A stretch of 64,000 nt of DNA from Bacteroidales bacterium UBA5349 (GTDB lineage Bacteria; Bacteroidota; Bacteroidia; Bacteroidales; Tenuifilaceae), in assembly GCA_002410065.1 (NCBI GenBank), contig DHQB01000006.1:65313-129312 (forward strand), given 5' to 3'. The position numbers and the translations under genes are program-made. Of this stretch, positions 17,436 to 24,402 are shown one piece after another. The stretch's first letter is position 1, and every line of letters starts with the position of its first letter. The notes below the pieces were generated by a model. The model did not search any database and was not told where the DNA came from. It was given only the letters and a program-made list of their open reading frames with translations.

Positions 17436-18710
17436 TTAAATTCTCTTTAAAAGTACATTTGCACCCACCTGGCAATAAAGGCATTTTCGCTTATCGCAAT
17501 ACTGATGTTTTAGCTGTACTAGAGCTTGCGAAAAGAAAGCACTATCAGCCTTAACCCCTATTTTATCAAAGCCGTTCACAACATTATTTTTTTCTGGCTT
17601 CATCGACTCCAACAGACTAAGCGCCTTATCTTTTAGCTGTTTATTACCACGAGCAGTACCATAGGCAAATGTAAATGGGATAACAGTATTTAGGATAATA
17701 ACATCTAAAGAAGACCTACCTAGATTCTTGTTGCAAGGAACAGAATCCTTGGTAAAAGTGTAATGATTACTCCAATAATCCGAGGTTTGTACATTTAGCA
17801 AATCGTAAAGTTGCTGTATTGTTGTTGCCTCAAGACACCTCGAAAACAATCCGGTGGATTTGTGGATTAGCATTGCGAATTGCGCAATTCTTACTGTTGG
17901 AAAAGCAGCAGGGCGAAGTCGCATAAACTTCCATAAATGTTTTGGAATGGATGATAATCCGAACTTTACCCTTTGGTAGGTGTACTCCTTTATTAAACCC
18001 AGAGCATATTCATCGACTTGTTTGCCCTCGGGTAGTAAACTGGCTTGGCCAAAGAGCAATGCTTCAATACTAAAAAGATTATCCTTAACCTTTGCTAGGG
18101 CTTTAAGCGGCGTTGCTTTTGCTAAAAGATCAAACGGCAAAGCATTTACCTTTAAGCCAAAACTATGAGCCATTGACACATAAAAAGCCTCCTCCCAACT
18201 TCCCTTGCATGTCTCTACCAACAAATCAACCTGTTCGGTTTTCTCCTCCAGCCTTTCGGCTGCCAATGACGATAACCACATCTGGAGCGAAAAGGAGTTG
18301 TAACGAGGTAGGACATCTGCGCAGGGTATCCATGCATTTTGTCCCACAAGCCTTTGCAACTCCCACTCCAACTCATCGGGATAAGGAATTTCAACAGTAG
18401 GAACTTTATTGCCTTGGCTATTCAGCACATCGCAATCGTAATTTGCTACAAGGTGAAGGATTACTGAATCGTAGGCTGGATCGCTATGATGGTTGTGCCT
18501 GTTCCAATCGGATGCCTTAATGTGGATCTCAACGTTACCGGCCCATACTGTATTGCCAATCTTAACCTTAGCATTAAAAAAATCGGGCCCAGAATCGTGA
18601 TTATGCATGCCTGGGGAAATTACCTCAATGCTCTCGCTATTGTTTAGCTTTACTCCATTAAAAATGGTGTAATTGTGCTTCCATACAAAGTGAATTATCT
18701 CTTCGTGCAT
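17436..18710 (-). CDS. DUF2851 family protein
   Basis: 424 residues, soluble. The N-terminal part (EEIIHFVWKHNYTIFNG, PGMHNHDSGPDFFNAKVKIG, WAGNVEIHIKASDWNRHNHH) is the hallmark of DUF2851, a Bacteroidota family of unknown function. The conserved His/Asp/Glu/Lys residues there (H-N-H-D-S-G-P-D, then E-I-H-I-K) resemble a PD-(D/E)XK nuclease core, but this is an inference. A cysteine cluster near the C-terminus (CDKRKCLYC) could bind metal. It is the last gene before the interrupted tRNA. Confidence 0.85.
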   Translation of the reverse strand: MHEEIIHFVWKHNYTIFNGVKLNNSESIEVISPGMHNHDSGPDFFNAKVKIGNTVWAGNVEIHIKASDWNRHNHHSDPAYDSVILHLVANYDCDVLNSQGNKVPTVEIPYPDELEWELQRLVGQNAWIPCADVLPRYNSFSLQMWLSSLAAERLEEKTEQVDLLVETCKGSWEEAFYVSMAHSFGLKVNALPFDLLAKATPLKALAKVKDNLFSIEALLFGQASLLPEGKQVDEYALGLIKEYTYQRVKFGLSSIPKHLWKFMRLRPAAFPTVRIAQFAMLIHKSTGLFSRCLEATTIQQLYDLLNVQTSDYWSNHYTFTKDSVPCNKNLGRSSLDVIILNTVIPFTFAYGTARGNKQLKDKALSLLESMKPEKNNVVNGFDKIGVKADSAFFSQALVQLKHQYCDKRKCLYCQVGANVLLKRI

Positions 18711-18867
18711 GGTTTACCTTTTAACTTTTGTAAAGATATTTTTTTGCGCTTAATAAAACAAGGGAGCATTGTTTTATCTAAATTTGCCTCTAGATCTTTT
18801 GGAATTGCTGCTATTCTTCATCCATTAAACAAGGGTAGTAAGTATATAAGGTAATAAAGCAACTCTT

Positions 18868-18931
18868 CGGGGTGTAGCGCAGCCCGGTTAGCGCGCGTCG
18901 TTCGGGACGACGAGGTCGAAGGTTCGAATCC
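18868..18931 (+). tRNA. tRNA-Pro(CGG), 5' part; gene interrupted by an integrative element
   Basis: All 5' parts of a tRNA-Pro are present: acceptor strand CGGGGTG (18868-18874), D arm GCGC...GCGC (18877-18894), anticodon stem CGTCG/CGACG (18896-18900, 18908-18912) around loop TTCGGGA with anticodon CGG at 18903-18905, and the T-stem 5' strand GAAGG with loop TTCGAAT (18918-18929). After CC (18930-18931) the sequence changes to the mobile element, and no 3' acceptor strand follows. The missing end (TTTCACCCCGA) is found 5.3 kb away at 24232-24242. Joined, the pieces give a perfect cloverleaf without encoded CCA. As it stands the gene should be non-functional; a tRNA-Pro(TGG) elsewhere would have to read CCG codons. 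Confidence 0.85.
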
Positions 18932-18941
18932 ACATTAGACG
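18929..18941 (+). other. attL junction
   Basis: Host tRNA sequence ends TTCGAATCC and element sequence begins ACATTAGACG. Only TCC is shared with the other junction. Confidence 0.7.
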
Positions 18942-18990
18942 AAAATACAATATTTAAAACGTTGTATATCAGTATTATATAGTTTAATTT

Positions 18991-19006
18991 TTCCCATATT
19001 TTCCCC
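18991..19006. repeat. Bipartite TTCCC motif, left copy
   Basis: TTCCCATATTTTCCCC, one of three similar bipartite motifs in the element (others at 21631 and 24071). It lies 60 nt inside the left end, where an arm-type integrase site would be expected. Role inferred. Confidence 0.5.
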
Positions 19007-19010
19007 GTGT

Positions 19011-19841
19011 TTATATTGCTTTGCCTTTCCATGCAGAATTACTGTATATCGTTTTGATACTTGCCATAATTTCACGCTCTGAAAAATCTTTTTCCGCTAA
19101 TGATATGCAGTAGTTTTCTGTCTCACTTTGTGAAACATCAAACCGATGCGCTGCACCCACTAATTGAGTTACCCAATGGTTACGATTGCCCGGTGAGAAT
19201 GAACCATGCTTACTGTTTACCCATTCTATAAGTTGGGATAGTTTAACGCTTGCTGTTGCATTGTATGTTGCTCTAGGTTGTTCAATAATTACTTTTTGAT
19301 ATGATTGCGCTTGTGGGTTCCATGTCGCCTGTGAATCGCTTGAAATTGTCCTTAAACGGCTAACATCTTTACAAGCTTTATCAATAACCAGCCCCAAGGC
19401 TTCAAAATCCTTTTCGAGTGCTTCAAATTGCGCTTTGTGCTTATGTGGATAACTTAAGGGTATTATACAGAACACACCCCGCCCGGATACGCTCAAGGCT
19501 GCCATTAATATTTCATTCCAAGTGCCCAGCGTATCCCTTAACCCCTGCCAATCTGTTATATTTGGATTATCGTTTGCATCAATATCAATGGCTATAAATC
19601 CGCTATGCTTAACCAAGTTGTTAGCATTGCGCTTGGTGAAAGTTCCGCTAATTGTGATCGCTGGTAATGTTTTTTTAATGGCATCCCTTTGCTTTTTATC
19701 CTCAATAGCTCTTATTGCGTTAACCTCATCCACATAATCGCAATAAATTACATTCTCATAAAATTGAAACATTGTTATCTCAATTGAGGGTGTAACTGTT
19801 GTGCAATTATTGAAAACCGATATGTTAGCATTAATATTCAT
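19011..19841 (-). CDS. VirE_N/BT4734-type primase-like protein
   Basis: 276 residues. The N-terminal half matches the BT4734/BF3469 (VirE N-terminal) domain seen in Bacteroidota mobile elements: an ITISGTFTKRNANNLVKHSGFIAIDIDANDN segment with the acidic D-x-D, the SVSGRGVFCIIPL core, and DKACKDVSRLRTISSDSQA. This fold is related to archaeo-eukaryotic primases, so a role in starting element replication is likely. The C-terminal about 80 residues (GNRNHWVTQLVGAAHRF, EREIMASIKTIYSNSAW) match the small PriCT-like helical domain that follows it in homologues. It is the last gene of the element, separated from the ATPase gene by the iteron region. Confidence 0.8.
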   Translation of the reverse strand: MNINANISVFNNCTTVTPSIEITMFQFYENVIYCDYVDEVNAIRAIEDKKQRDAIKKTLPAITISGTFTKRNANNLVKHSGFIAIDIDANDNPNITDWQGLRDTLGTWNEILMAALSVSGRGVFCIIPLSYPHKHKAQFEALEKDFEALGLVIDKACKDVSRLRTISSDSQATWNPQAQSYQKVIIEQPRATYNATASVKLSQLIEWVNSKHGSFSPGNRNHWVTQLVGAAHRFDVSQSETENYCISLAEKDFSEREIMASIKTIYSNSAWKGKAI

Positions 19842-19853
19842 TGTATTTGTTGT

Positions 19854-19956
19854 AACTGGTTTAATGGTTTAAACTGGTTTATTGGTTCGCTAAACTGGTT
19901 TAGTTTAGTTTAAGCGTATATATATACGCTAAACTTAAACCACTTTGCTAAACCTA
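19854..19956. repeat. Iteron-like repeats flanking an 18-bp palindrome (candidate origin)
   Basis: AACTGGTTTA occurs at 19854, 19872 and 19893, with degenerate TGGTTT copies between. AGCGTATATATATACGCT, a perfect 18-bp palindrome with an alternating TA core, lies at 19913-19930. To its right AAACC/TAAACC copies (about 19935-19956) repeat the motif in inverted orientation. The tract is AT-rich and lies between the ATPase and primase genes. These are features of plasmid-type origins, but an operator region for the primase gene is also possible. Confidence 0.6.
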
Positions 19957-19964
19957 TTCTTAAA

Positions 19965-21050
19965 CTAAAAGATTGCACGTTCATATTTATAGCCTGTTCC
20001 ATTCTTACTGATCCATTCTTGTTGCTGATAGTATGCTAAAAAATCTTTCGCCTTATTGTCTCCTAGTCGGGTTTGATATGTACCAAACACCACTTTAATT
20101 GTCTGCCATAATTCCCTATACTTAGGGTTGGGGTTGGTCTTAAATATTTCTGCTAATACTGTGAAGTGCGTTTCGTCATTCACTTGATCAGGGTTAACGG
20201 TTTTAGGTTTGCAAGTTTCATTCTCCGGCATATCGCATGGCTCTGGCATGCCGTGTTCGTTTATTCGAAAGGCAAAATCTTCAAATCCTATATTTCGGCT
20301 CATTTCACAACTAACAATGCTAGTATCTTTGTCATGGTCATCAACTTTTATTGATATGGTTGTTTCTGCCTTGTTTAGCATTTCGGTTCCGATTACACCA
20401 CGAGCGTTTTGGTCTGTTTTGTTTTGGTGCAGAACAGTGACGATATGTATATTTAATTCTGCAGTCCATTTAAGAAATTTACTGGTTAACTCGGTTGCCT
20501 CCTCTTCGTCATTTATCCCCTTGCTTAATAAATCCCTAATCCCATCAATAAATACAATCCCTAAGTTTGGGGTATTGTAAATAGCATATTCAATTAATGC
20601 TAATCGTTCGCTTGGTTTAAACTTTCTTAAACCGTATGCTTTGAAATTGACTGCATCCCTACCAGCTAATTTTAAGGCTCTTTTAATAACTCTATTTAGA
20701 TCGTAGGGGCTTTGTTCAGAATCGAAGTAAAGAGCAAAATTTTTGCCCGCTGGTAGCACGCATTTAATGAAATCCCATATCCAACCGCCAATAATTACAA
20801 CAGCAAGAAACACGGTTAACAAAAAAGTTTTTTTGCTTTTCGCTTTGCCTATAAACATGGTGAAATTGTCTAAAGTCATAATAGGGGCAACTTTCCCACC
20901 CGTGTGAATTTCTATTGCGGTTGGTGGCTTGTCAATTTCAGCGTATGGGTCAACTTCAACCGATCTAAGTATTTCGGCCGGGTCAAACTCAACCTTTGTG
21001 CCCTCGGTGGGTATGCTGTTTAATTTTATTTCTTTTAAGTCCGCTTCCAT
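19965..21050 (-). CDS. RepA/AAA_25-type ATPase
   Basis: 361 residues. A P-loop variant FIGKAKSKKTFLL (about 87-99) and a Walker B-like IVFIDGIRDLLS (about 172-183) place it in the RecA-fold AAA_25/RepA helicase group common in plasmids and phages. KFLKWTAELNIHIVTVLHQNK is the conserved beta-strand with the sensor-type H-Q, and the following GTEMLNKAETTI is typical. The C-terminal about 80 residues (from about 285) look like a separate winged-helix-type tail. A replicative-helicase role together with the primase is likely. 17 nt downstream of the nuclease-like gene, hence probably co-transcribed. Confidence 0.8.
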   Translation of the reverse strand: MEADLKEIKLNSIPTEGTKVEFDPAEILRSVEVDPYAEIDKPPTAIEIHTGGKVAPIMTLDNFTMFIGKAKSKKTFLLTVFLAVVIIGGWIWDFIKCVLPAGKNFALYFDSEQSPYDLNRVIKRALKLAGRDAVNFKAYGLRKFKPSERLALIEYAIYNTPNLGIVFIDGIRDLLSKGINDEEEATELTSKFLKWTAELNIHIVTVLHQNKTDQNARGVIGTEMLNKAETTISIKVDDHDKDTSIVSCEMSRNIGFEDFAFRINEHGMPEPCDMPENETCKPKTVNPDQVNDETHFTVLAEIFKTNPNPKYRELWQTIKVVFGTYQTRLGDNKAKDFLAYYQQQEWISKNGTGYKYERAIF

Positions 21051-21067
21051 TATTATTAAGTCTAATT

Positions 21068-21559
21068 CTAAGTAGTACTATTGGCTAAAAAATTTTTATA
21101 CCAATCAAAAAAGGATTGAAAATCTTTAGCGATAAGGTACACCCCGCCCGCCCTTTCAACTTGAAGTTGGTAATTTTTTTGATGTTGGGATTGAACGTCT
21201 TTACCAATTTTCACCTCAATTTTTACTGATCTACCTTTGATAGTTGCGGACAAATCAGCGGAACCACGTTGCATTGAGCTAGGGATGTATTGCCCGCTTC
21301 CAATCTTTTTCTTATTGCCTAATACATCGGTAACAACTTTTGAGTTATCAACATATCTACCAGTCACACTAATGCGCTCGCACTGCCAACCGTTAAACTT
21401 GAGAAAGTCAATAATACACTTCTGCAAGCCATTTGCGGTGCGCTCAACATATTTGCCGATATACCTTGCGCCCTCGGGCAAAGTGGGATATTTTACCCTA
21501 TTGGCTTCGAGTGCCAAAGCTTCGAGTTCAATTAGTGCATTTGATTTTTTTGTTTTCAT
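21068..21559 (-). CDS. PD-(D/E)XK nuclease-like protein
   Basis: 163 residues. The C-terminal half has GSADLSATIKGRSVKIEVK: an Asp then the E-x-K pair of a PD-(D/E)XK nuclease core, with QSQHQKNYQLQVERAGGVYLIAKDFQSF following as in VRR-NUC/Holliday-junction-resolvase-like proteins of phages. The N-terminal half contains ANGLQKCIIDFLKFNGWQCERI, matching the helix-strand opening of such folds. It may process replication or recombination intermediates, or attack other DNA. A bipartite TTCCC motif lies just upstream. Catalytic activity is inferred. Confidence 0.7.
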   Translation of the reverse strand: MKTKKSNALIELEALALEANRVKYPTLPEGARYIGKYVERTANGLQKCIIDFLKFNGWQCERISVTGRYVDNSKVVTDVLGNKKKIGSGQYIPSSMQRGSADLSATIKGRSVKIEVKIGKDVQSQHQKNYQLQVERAGGVYLIAKDFQSFFDWYKNFLANSTT

Positions 21560-21630
21560 GTCAATTCGTCTAAATTGAACGAATAAAAATTACTTAAACG
21601 CCTGTAAAATAAGTTTATAGTGTTAAGGTT

Positions 21631-21648
21631 TTCCCATACTTTCCCCGT
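21631..21648. repeat. Bipartite TTCCC motif, middle copy
   Basis: TTCCCATACTTTCCCCGT, nearly the same as the copy at 18991. It lies in the 97-nt gap between the HTH gene and the nuclease-like gene, so it could be a promoter-proximal regulatory site as well as a recombinase site. Confidence 0.5.
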
Positions 21649-21656
21649 TCGATTTT

Positions 21657-21950
21657 TCATGTCGAAATTTTTTCGAGGTCAGAAAGTTTGTAACGTTTTA
21701 AGTTTCCGAACCTTACGGGGTTTAGAATCCCTTTGCGCTCCCAGTGGTAGGCTGTTACCCTGCTAATTGATAGTTTGGCGCACAATTCGTCAGTCGTAAG
21801 GTAGGTGTCTCCGCTTGGTTGCTCTTTTTTTGTCTTGGCAGCCCCTATTAAAACTTGTTGGGCAAGGGTGTGAGCAAACTTAACTAAGTCGCTCCCCTTC
21901 ACATTGAGTGTGATGTTGTCCGCTTCGAAATAATCTTTTAGGTTGTTCAT
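21657..21950 (-). CDS. Helix-turn-helix protein, excisionase-like
   Basis: 97 residues from the ATG at 21948-21950; an in-frame start 8 codons upstream is less likely. The C-terminal half is a MerR-type HTH_17 domain (YLTTDELCAKLSISRVTAYHWERKGILNPVRFGNLKRYKLSDLEKI), the form used by excisionase/AlpA-like proteins in integrative elements. It would bend DNA at the attachment sites during excision and/or regulate element genes. Three 10-bp phased GTCGA repeats and an inverted repeat lie just upstream and are candidate binding sites. Confidence 0.8.
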   Translation of the reverse strand: MNNLKDYFEADNITLNVKGSDLVKFAHTLAQQVLIGAAKTKKEQPSGDTYLTTDELCAKLSISRVTAYHWERKGILNPVRFGNLKRYKLSDLEKIST

Positions 21951-22006
21951 ATCAATTAATATTATTTGATACAAAAATACAACACTTTATAATATTTAAT
22001 ACACTG

Positions 22007-22060
22007 ATAGTCAAGTAAATAGCGACTATTTTGGTCGATAATTGTCGAAGTTTGTCGATA
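22007..22060. repeat. Inverted repeat and 10-bp phased GTCGA repeats upstream of the HTH gene
   Basis: ATAGTC (22007-22012) and GACTAT (22024-22029) form an inverted repeat. Next to it GTCGA recurs at 22034, 22044 and 22054, exactly one helical turn apart, in the units TTGGTCGATA, ATTGTCGAAG and TTTGTCGATA. A fourth GTCGATA is at about 22098, beyond the terminator. Probably an operator or Xis/HTH binding array. Confidence 0.55.
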
Positions 22061-22064
22061 TAAA

Positions 22065-22093
22065 ATAAAAAAAGCCTGAAAATCAGGCTTTTA
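22065..22093 (-). terminator. Terminator after the unknown element gene
   Basis: AAAGCCTGA (22071-22079) and TCAGGCTTT (22083-22091) form a perfect 9-bp stem with a 3-nt loop, followed by a T-run on the minus strand. It ends the integrase-unknown gene unit. Confidence 0.85.
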
Positions 22094-22115
22094 AGGTGTC
22101 GATATAAAAATTATT

Positions 22116-22700
22116 CTATTGCAGTAGTTTTTTAAAATCTGCTTTTGGTGCATAGTTAATTGGCAGGTTATTCCCATGAAATACCCCGCCATTAATGTGG
22201 TTAAAGCATTCATTTAATTGCTTGGTAGCGAAATTATAATGCCTACCAAAGTACATTGCTTCTGTTTTCTCTCTAATCCAAAGTATCTTATTCTTACTAT
22301 TAGGTAACCTCTTATAGTTCATTACTTCGCTAAAGTCGCTCAAGTTAGCATCTTTGATGTAGATGTTGATTAAATTATTATAGAGAACGCCCCAGTCGTT
22401 AGCATCATCGGTTTTCAATAACTGTGATTCCATATAGTTATGGTATCTTATGAAATGATTTGGCTCAAGTTCAATAGGATCAATCCCCGGTGTTTTCTGT
22501 TGATTTTCTGGCAGGCCAATAAACCACATCCAAAAATCATCAAATGAGGTGGGAAAGATTAGGCCATTTTTACGAATGTAGTGTTCAAAATCCGCTTTAA
22601 ACTTTTCGTGCCCACCCTTGGTGGTGGTTTTCTCTTTAAAGTAAGCATCCATTATCGGCTTTAATGCCTCAATCATTTGTTTATATTTGTCTTTATCCAT
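22116..22700 (-). CDS. Element protein of unknown function
   Basis: 194 residues, soluble, rich in aromatic residues, Asn and Lys. No signal peptide, membrane segment or motif that I recognise. The N-terminal about 60 residues are helical and charged; the middle has DDFWMWFIGLPENQQ and NHFIRYHNYMESQLL; the C-terminus has AMYFGRHYNFATKQLNECFNHINGG. It starts 12 nt after the integrase stop codon and is followed by a terminator, so it is co-transcribed with the integrase. By position it could be an integration accessory protein or a cargo gene such as a phage-interference factor; nothing in the sequence decides this. Confidence 0.65.
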   Translation of the reverse strand: MDKDKYKQMIEALKPIMDAYFKEKTTTKGGHEKFKADFEHYIRKNGLIFPTSFDDFWMWFIGLPENQQKTPGIDPIELEPNHFIRYHNYMESQLLKTDDANDWGVLYNNLINIYIKDANLSDFSEVMNYKRLPNSKNKILWIREKTEAMYFGRHYNFATKQLNECFNHINGGVFHGNNLPINYAPKADFKKLLQ

Positions 22701-22712
22701 GATCTTAAGTTA

Positions 22713-23996
22713 TTAGTTAACTGCTTTTGTTAAATGTTTACTCCAAATTTCTCTCATTTTTTGGGCGTGTTCTCTGGGCGTTACCTTAATATATTTTAAG
22801 AATGACGCCTCTGTTTTGTGTCCTGTTATAGCCATTATTGTAATAGTTTGCACACGCATCTTATACATATTAGTTGCAAACGATCTTCGCCCGGTATGAG
22901 TTCCAACCATTTCCCATTTTTTTAGCGTTTTTGTATCCGGTAGCCCGCCCCTTGTGATTGTTTTCTCAACCTCACCGGTAATGCCCGCCATTTTTGCAAC
23001 CTCTTTTAAATAGTCTCTCATTTTTTGATCTGAAATAATGCGGGGCAAGTTGCCGTTATATTTATCTAAAATGTAAGCAACGTTAGGGTGCACTGGTATT
23101 ACAATTTCGCCCCCTGTTTTGGATTGCTTAATCTCTAAAAATCCATCCTCAATGTTTTTTTTATCAACCTTATTCCAATCGCCATACCTCAACCCGGTCC
23201 AACAGCCAACAATAAATAAATCTCTTATTCTATCCAGTCGAAGGTCTTTGCTCAAATCCAGTTCAAAAATACGCTTTAGCTCGTCTTCATTTAAATAAAT
23301 ATTGTAACTCGGCTCATTAATAGCCTTAAAACTCTTGCTTTTAAATAGAAAATTGTTGTTTTTGCCCTCATCGGTGGCTGCGTTCAAAAATATCTTTAGG
23401 GTTTGTATCTTCTTACCAATCGTATTCTTTGCCATATGTTGCTCTTTTGCTAGGGTCAACCCTTGCAAATACTGAATAAAACCATTGTAGAAATCTGAAT
23501 TTATATCCTTAAAATCTATGGTACGCTTTTCTTTTTTAGCAAACTCTTTTAGGTAGTGAAACGTTCGCTTATATTCCCTAATCTGTTTGTAACATGCCGG
23601 GCTTTCTGTCTTGGTTGGTCGTGTGGGTGCTTTGGCTATAAAGTCCTCAATAAATCCAAATAGATTATTGGTATCGCTTTTTTCCTTTTGGTCGGGATTG
23701 TAAAACCTATTTATAGTATTCTCCAGCCAATCCTTTGTAATTTCCTCGTTATTCTTTGGAAGGTTCTTTAAAACGATAGCCGATAAATCCCTTAATTTAT
23801 CGTTAATTTCGTCTTTAAGTTCCTCGTCTGCGATGTTTCTAACAGTACCACTATTATTATTGAAGTGATCTGGTCTAATTTTTTCGCCTGACTTGACCGT
23901 TAAGTCGATATCTTTTCCGCTCCTCAGTCTTAGATAGATGTTAGAAATTTTCTTATCGCCTTTTTTTGCTCGGGTAAAAAATTTAATAGTTGCCAT
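22713..23996 (-). CDS. Tyrosine recombinase (integrase) of the element
   Basis: 427 residues from the ATG at 23994-23996 (MATIKFFTRAKKGDKK, the usual opening of Bacteroidota integrases); a longer frame to 24122 adds 42 unlikely residues. Order: arm-binding domain (1-90), SAM-like core-binding domain (about 130-230) and catalytic domain. All catalytic residues are present: Arg in TGLRYGDW (about 268), Lys in IKQSKTGGE, HTGRR (His about 366), the GHK His, and the nucleophile Tyr in LKYIKV (about 401). It lies next to the right junction, as usual for such elements, and should carry out insertion into and excision from tRNA-Pro. Confidence 0.93.
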   Translation of the reverse strand: MATIKFFTRAKKGDKKISNIYLRLRSGKDIDLTVKSGEKIRPDHFNNNSGTVRNIADEELKDEINDKLRDLSAIVLKNLPKNNEEITKDWLENTINRFYNPDQKEKSDTNNLFGFIEDFIAKAPTRPTKTESPACYKQIREYKRTFHYLKEFAKKEKRTIDFKDINSDFYNGFIQYLQGLTLAKEQHMAKNTIGKKIQTLKIFLNAATDEGKNNNFLFKSKSFKAINEPSYNIYLNEDELKRIFELDLSKDLRLDRIRDLFIVGCWTGLRYGDWNKVDKKNIEDGFLEIKQSKTGGEIVIPVHPNVAYILDKYNGNLPRIISDQKMRDYLKEVAKMAGITGEVEKTITRGGLPDTKTLKKWEMVGTHTGRRSFATNMYKMRVQTITIMAITGHKTEASFLKYIKVTPREHAQKMREIWSKHLTKAVN

Positions 23997-24024
23997 ATCG
24001 CATTGATTTAGAGGTTTATAACCA

Positions 24025-24089
24025 TTTTCCCCGCTGTCGGGGTGTAAATCCTTTATGCAAATATAAAACTTTCCCCACATTTTCCCCAC
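24025..24089. repeat. TTTTCCCC motifs between integrase and right end
   Basis: TTTTCCCC at 24025-24032 and the bipartite TTCCCCACATTTTCCCCAC at 24071-24089, similar to the copies at 18991 and 21631 and in the same orientation. Placement 140-200 nt inside the right end suits arm-type integrase sites. The rest of 23997-24402 holds the right junction, the tRNA remnant and the rho terminator. Confidence 0.5.
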
Positions 24090-24229
24090 TTTTTTGAAAC
24101 ATATATTAATATGAGTTATCAACAGTTAACACAAAGGTATTTTTATAACCCTTGTAAATAGTTAAGTTCAGAAGTATTTTTGTTGAATTTATTAAGGTGT
24201 GTGAAATGCCAATGTTAACTAAAAATCGT

Positions 24230-24242
24230 CCTTTCACCCCGA
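24230..24242 (+). pseudogene. tRNA-Pro(CGG), 3' remnant (attR side)
   Basis: CCTTT (24230-24234) is the T-stem 3' strand for GAAGG at 18918-18922 (last pair G-T). CACCCCG (24235-24241) is the exact complement of the acceptor strand CGGGGTG at 18868-18874, and A24242 is the discriminator base. This is the displaced end of the split tRNA gene. Confidence 0.85.
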
Positions 24243-24352
24243 CTATACAAACAAATTATAGATTCTGCAACTTCACCCAATCTATGAAGTTTAAAGTTAG
24301 AATTGTTTCAACTAACTTATTAAAGAAATGGTTTACATAACCTATTCCAAAT

Positions 24353-24381
24353 AAAAAAGCCATCAAGACATGATGGCTTTA
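24353..24381 (-). terminator. Terminator after rho
   Basis: AAAGCCATCA pairs with TGATGGCTTT (24356-24365 and 24371-24380) over a 5-nt loop, with six T following on the minus strand. Confidence 0.85.
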
Positions 24382-24402
24382 ATAAATCTATAAATATTCT
24401 TT

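Larger units (their letters stand above)
18929..24231. mobile_element. 5.3 kb integrative element in tRNA-Pro(CGG)
   Basis: Edges are set by the split tRNA: the host sequence ends at TCC (18929-18931) and resumes at TCC (24229-24231). All six element genes lie on the minus strand: integrase, unknown protein, HTH/excisionase-like protein, nuclease-like protein, RepA-type ATPase and VirE_N primase-like protein. No relaxase, coupling protein, capsid, portal or terminase gene is present, so it could only spread with a helper phage or conjugative element. Non-coding signals inside include an iteron/palindrome region (19854-19956), a 10-bp phased repeat (22031-22060) and three bipartite TTCCC motifs (18991, 21631, 24071). 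The layout resembles phage satellites and minimal integrative elements. Confidence 0.85.

Noticed and set aside
18868..18950. An intact tRNA-Pro ending inside the element
   Set aside because: The sequence after 18931 (ACATTAGACG) pairs with neither the T-stem nor the acceptor strand; the true end is at 24230-24242.
18811..19032. Minus-strand frame running across the interrupted tRNA
   Set aside because: It reads through the tRNA 5' part and the element end and has no plausible protein features; chance opening.
22713..24122. Longer integrase start at 24122
   Set aside because: The extra 42 residues are unlike integrase N-termini and cover the repeat-bearing leader; the ATG at 23996 begins with the typical MATIKFF.
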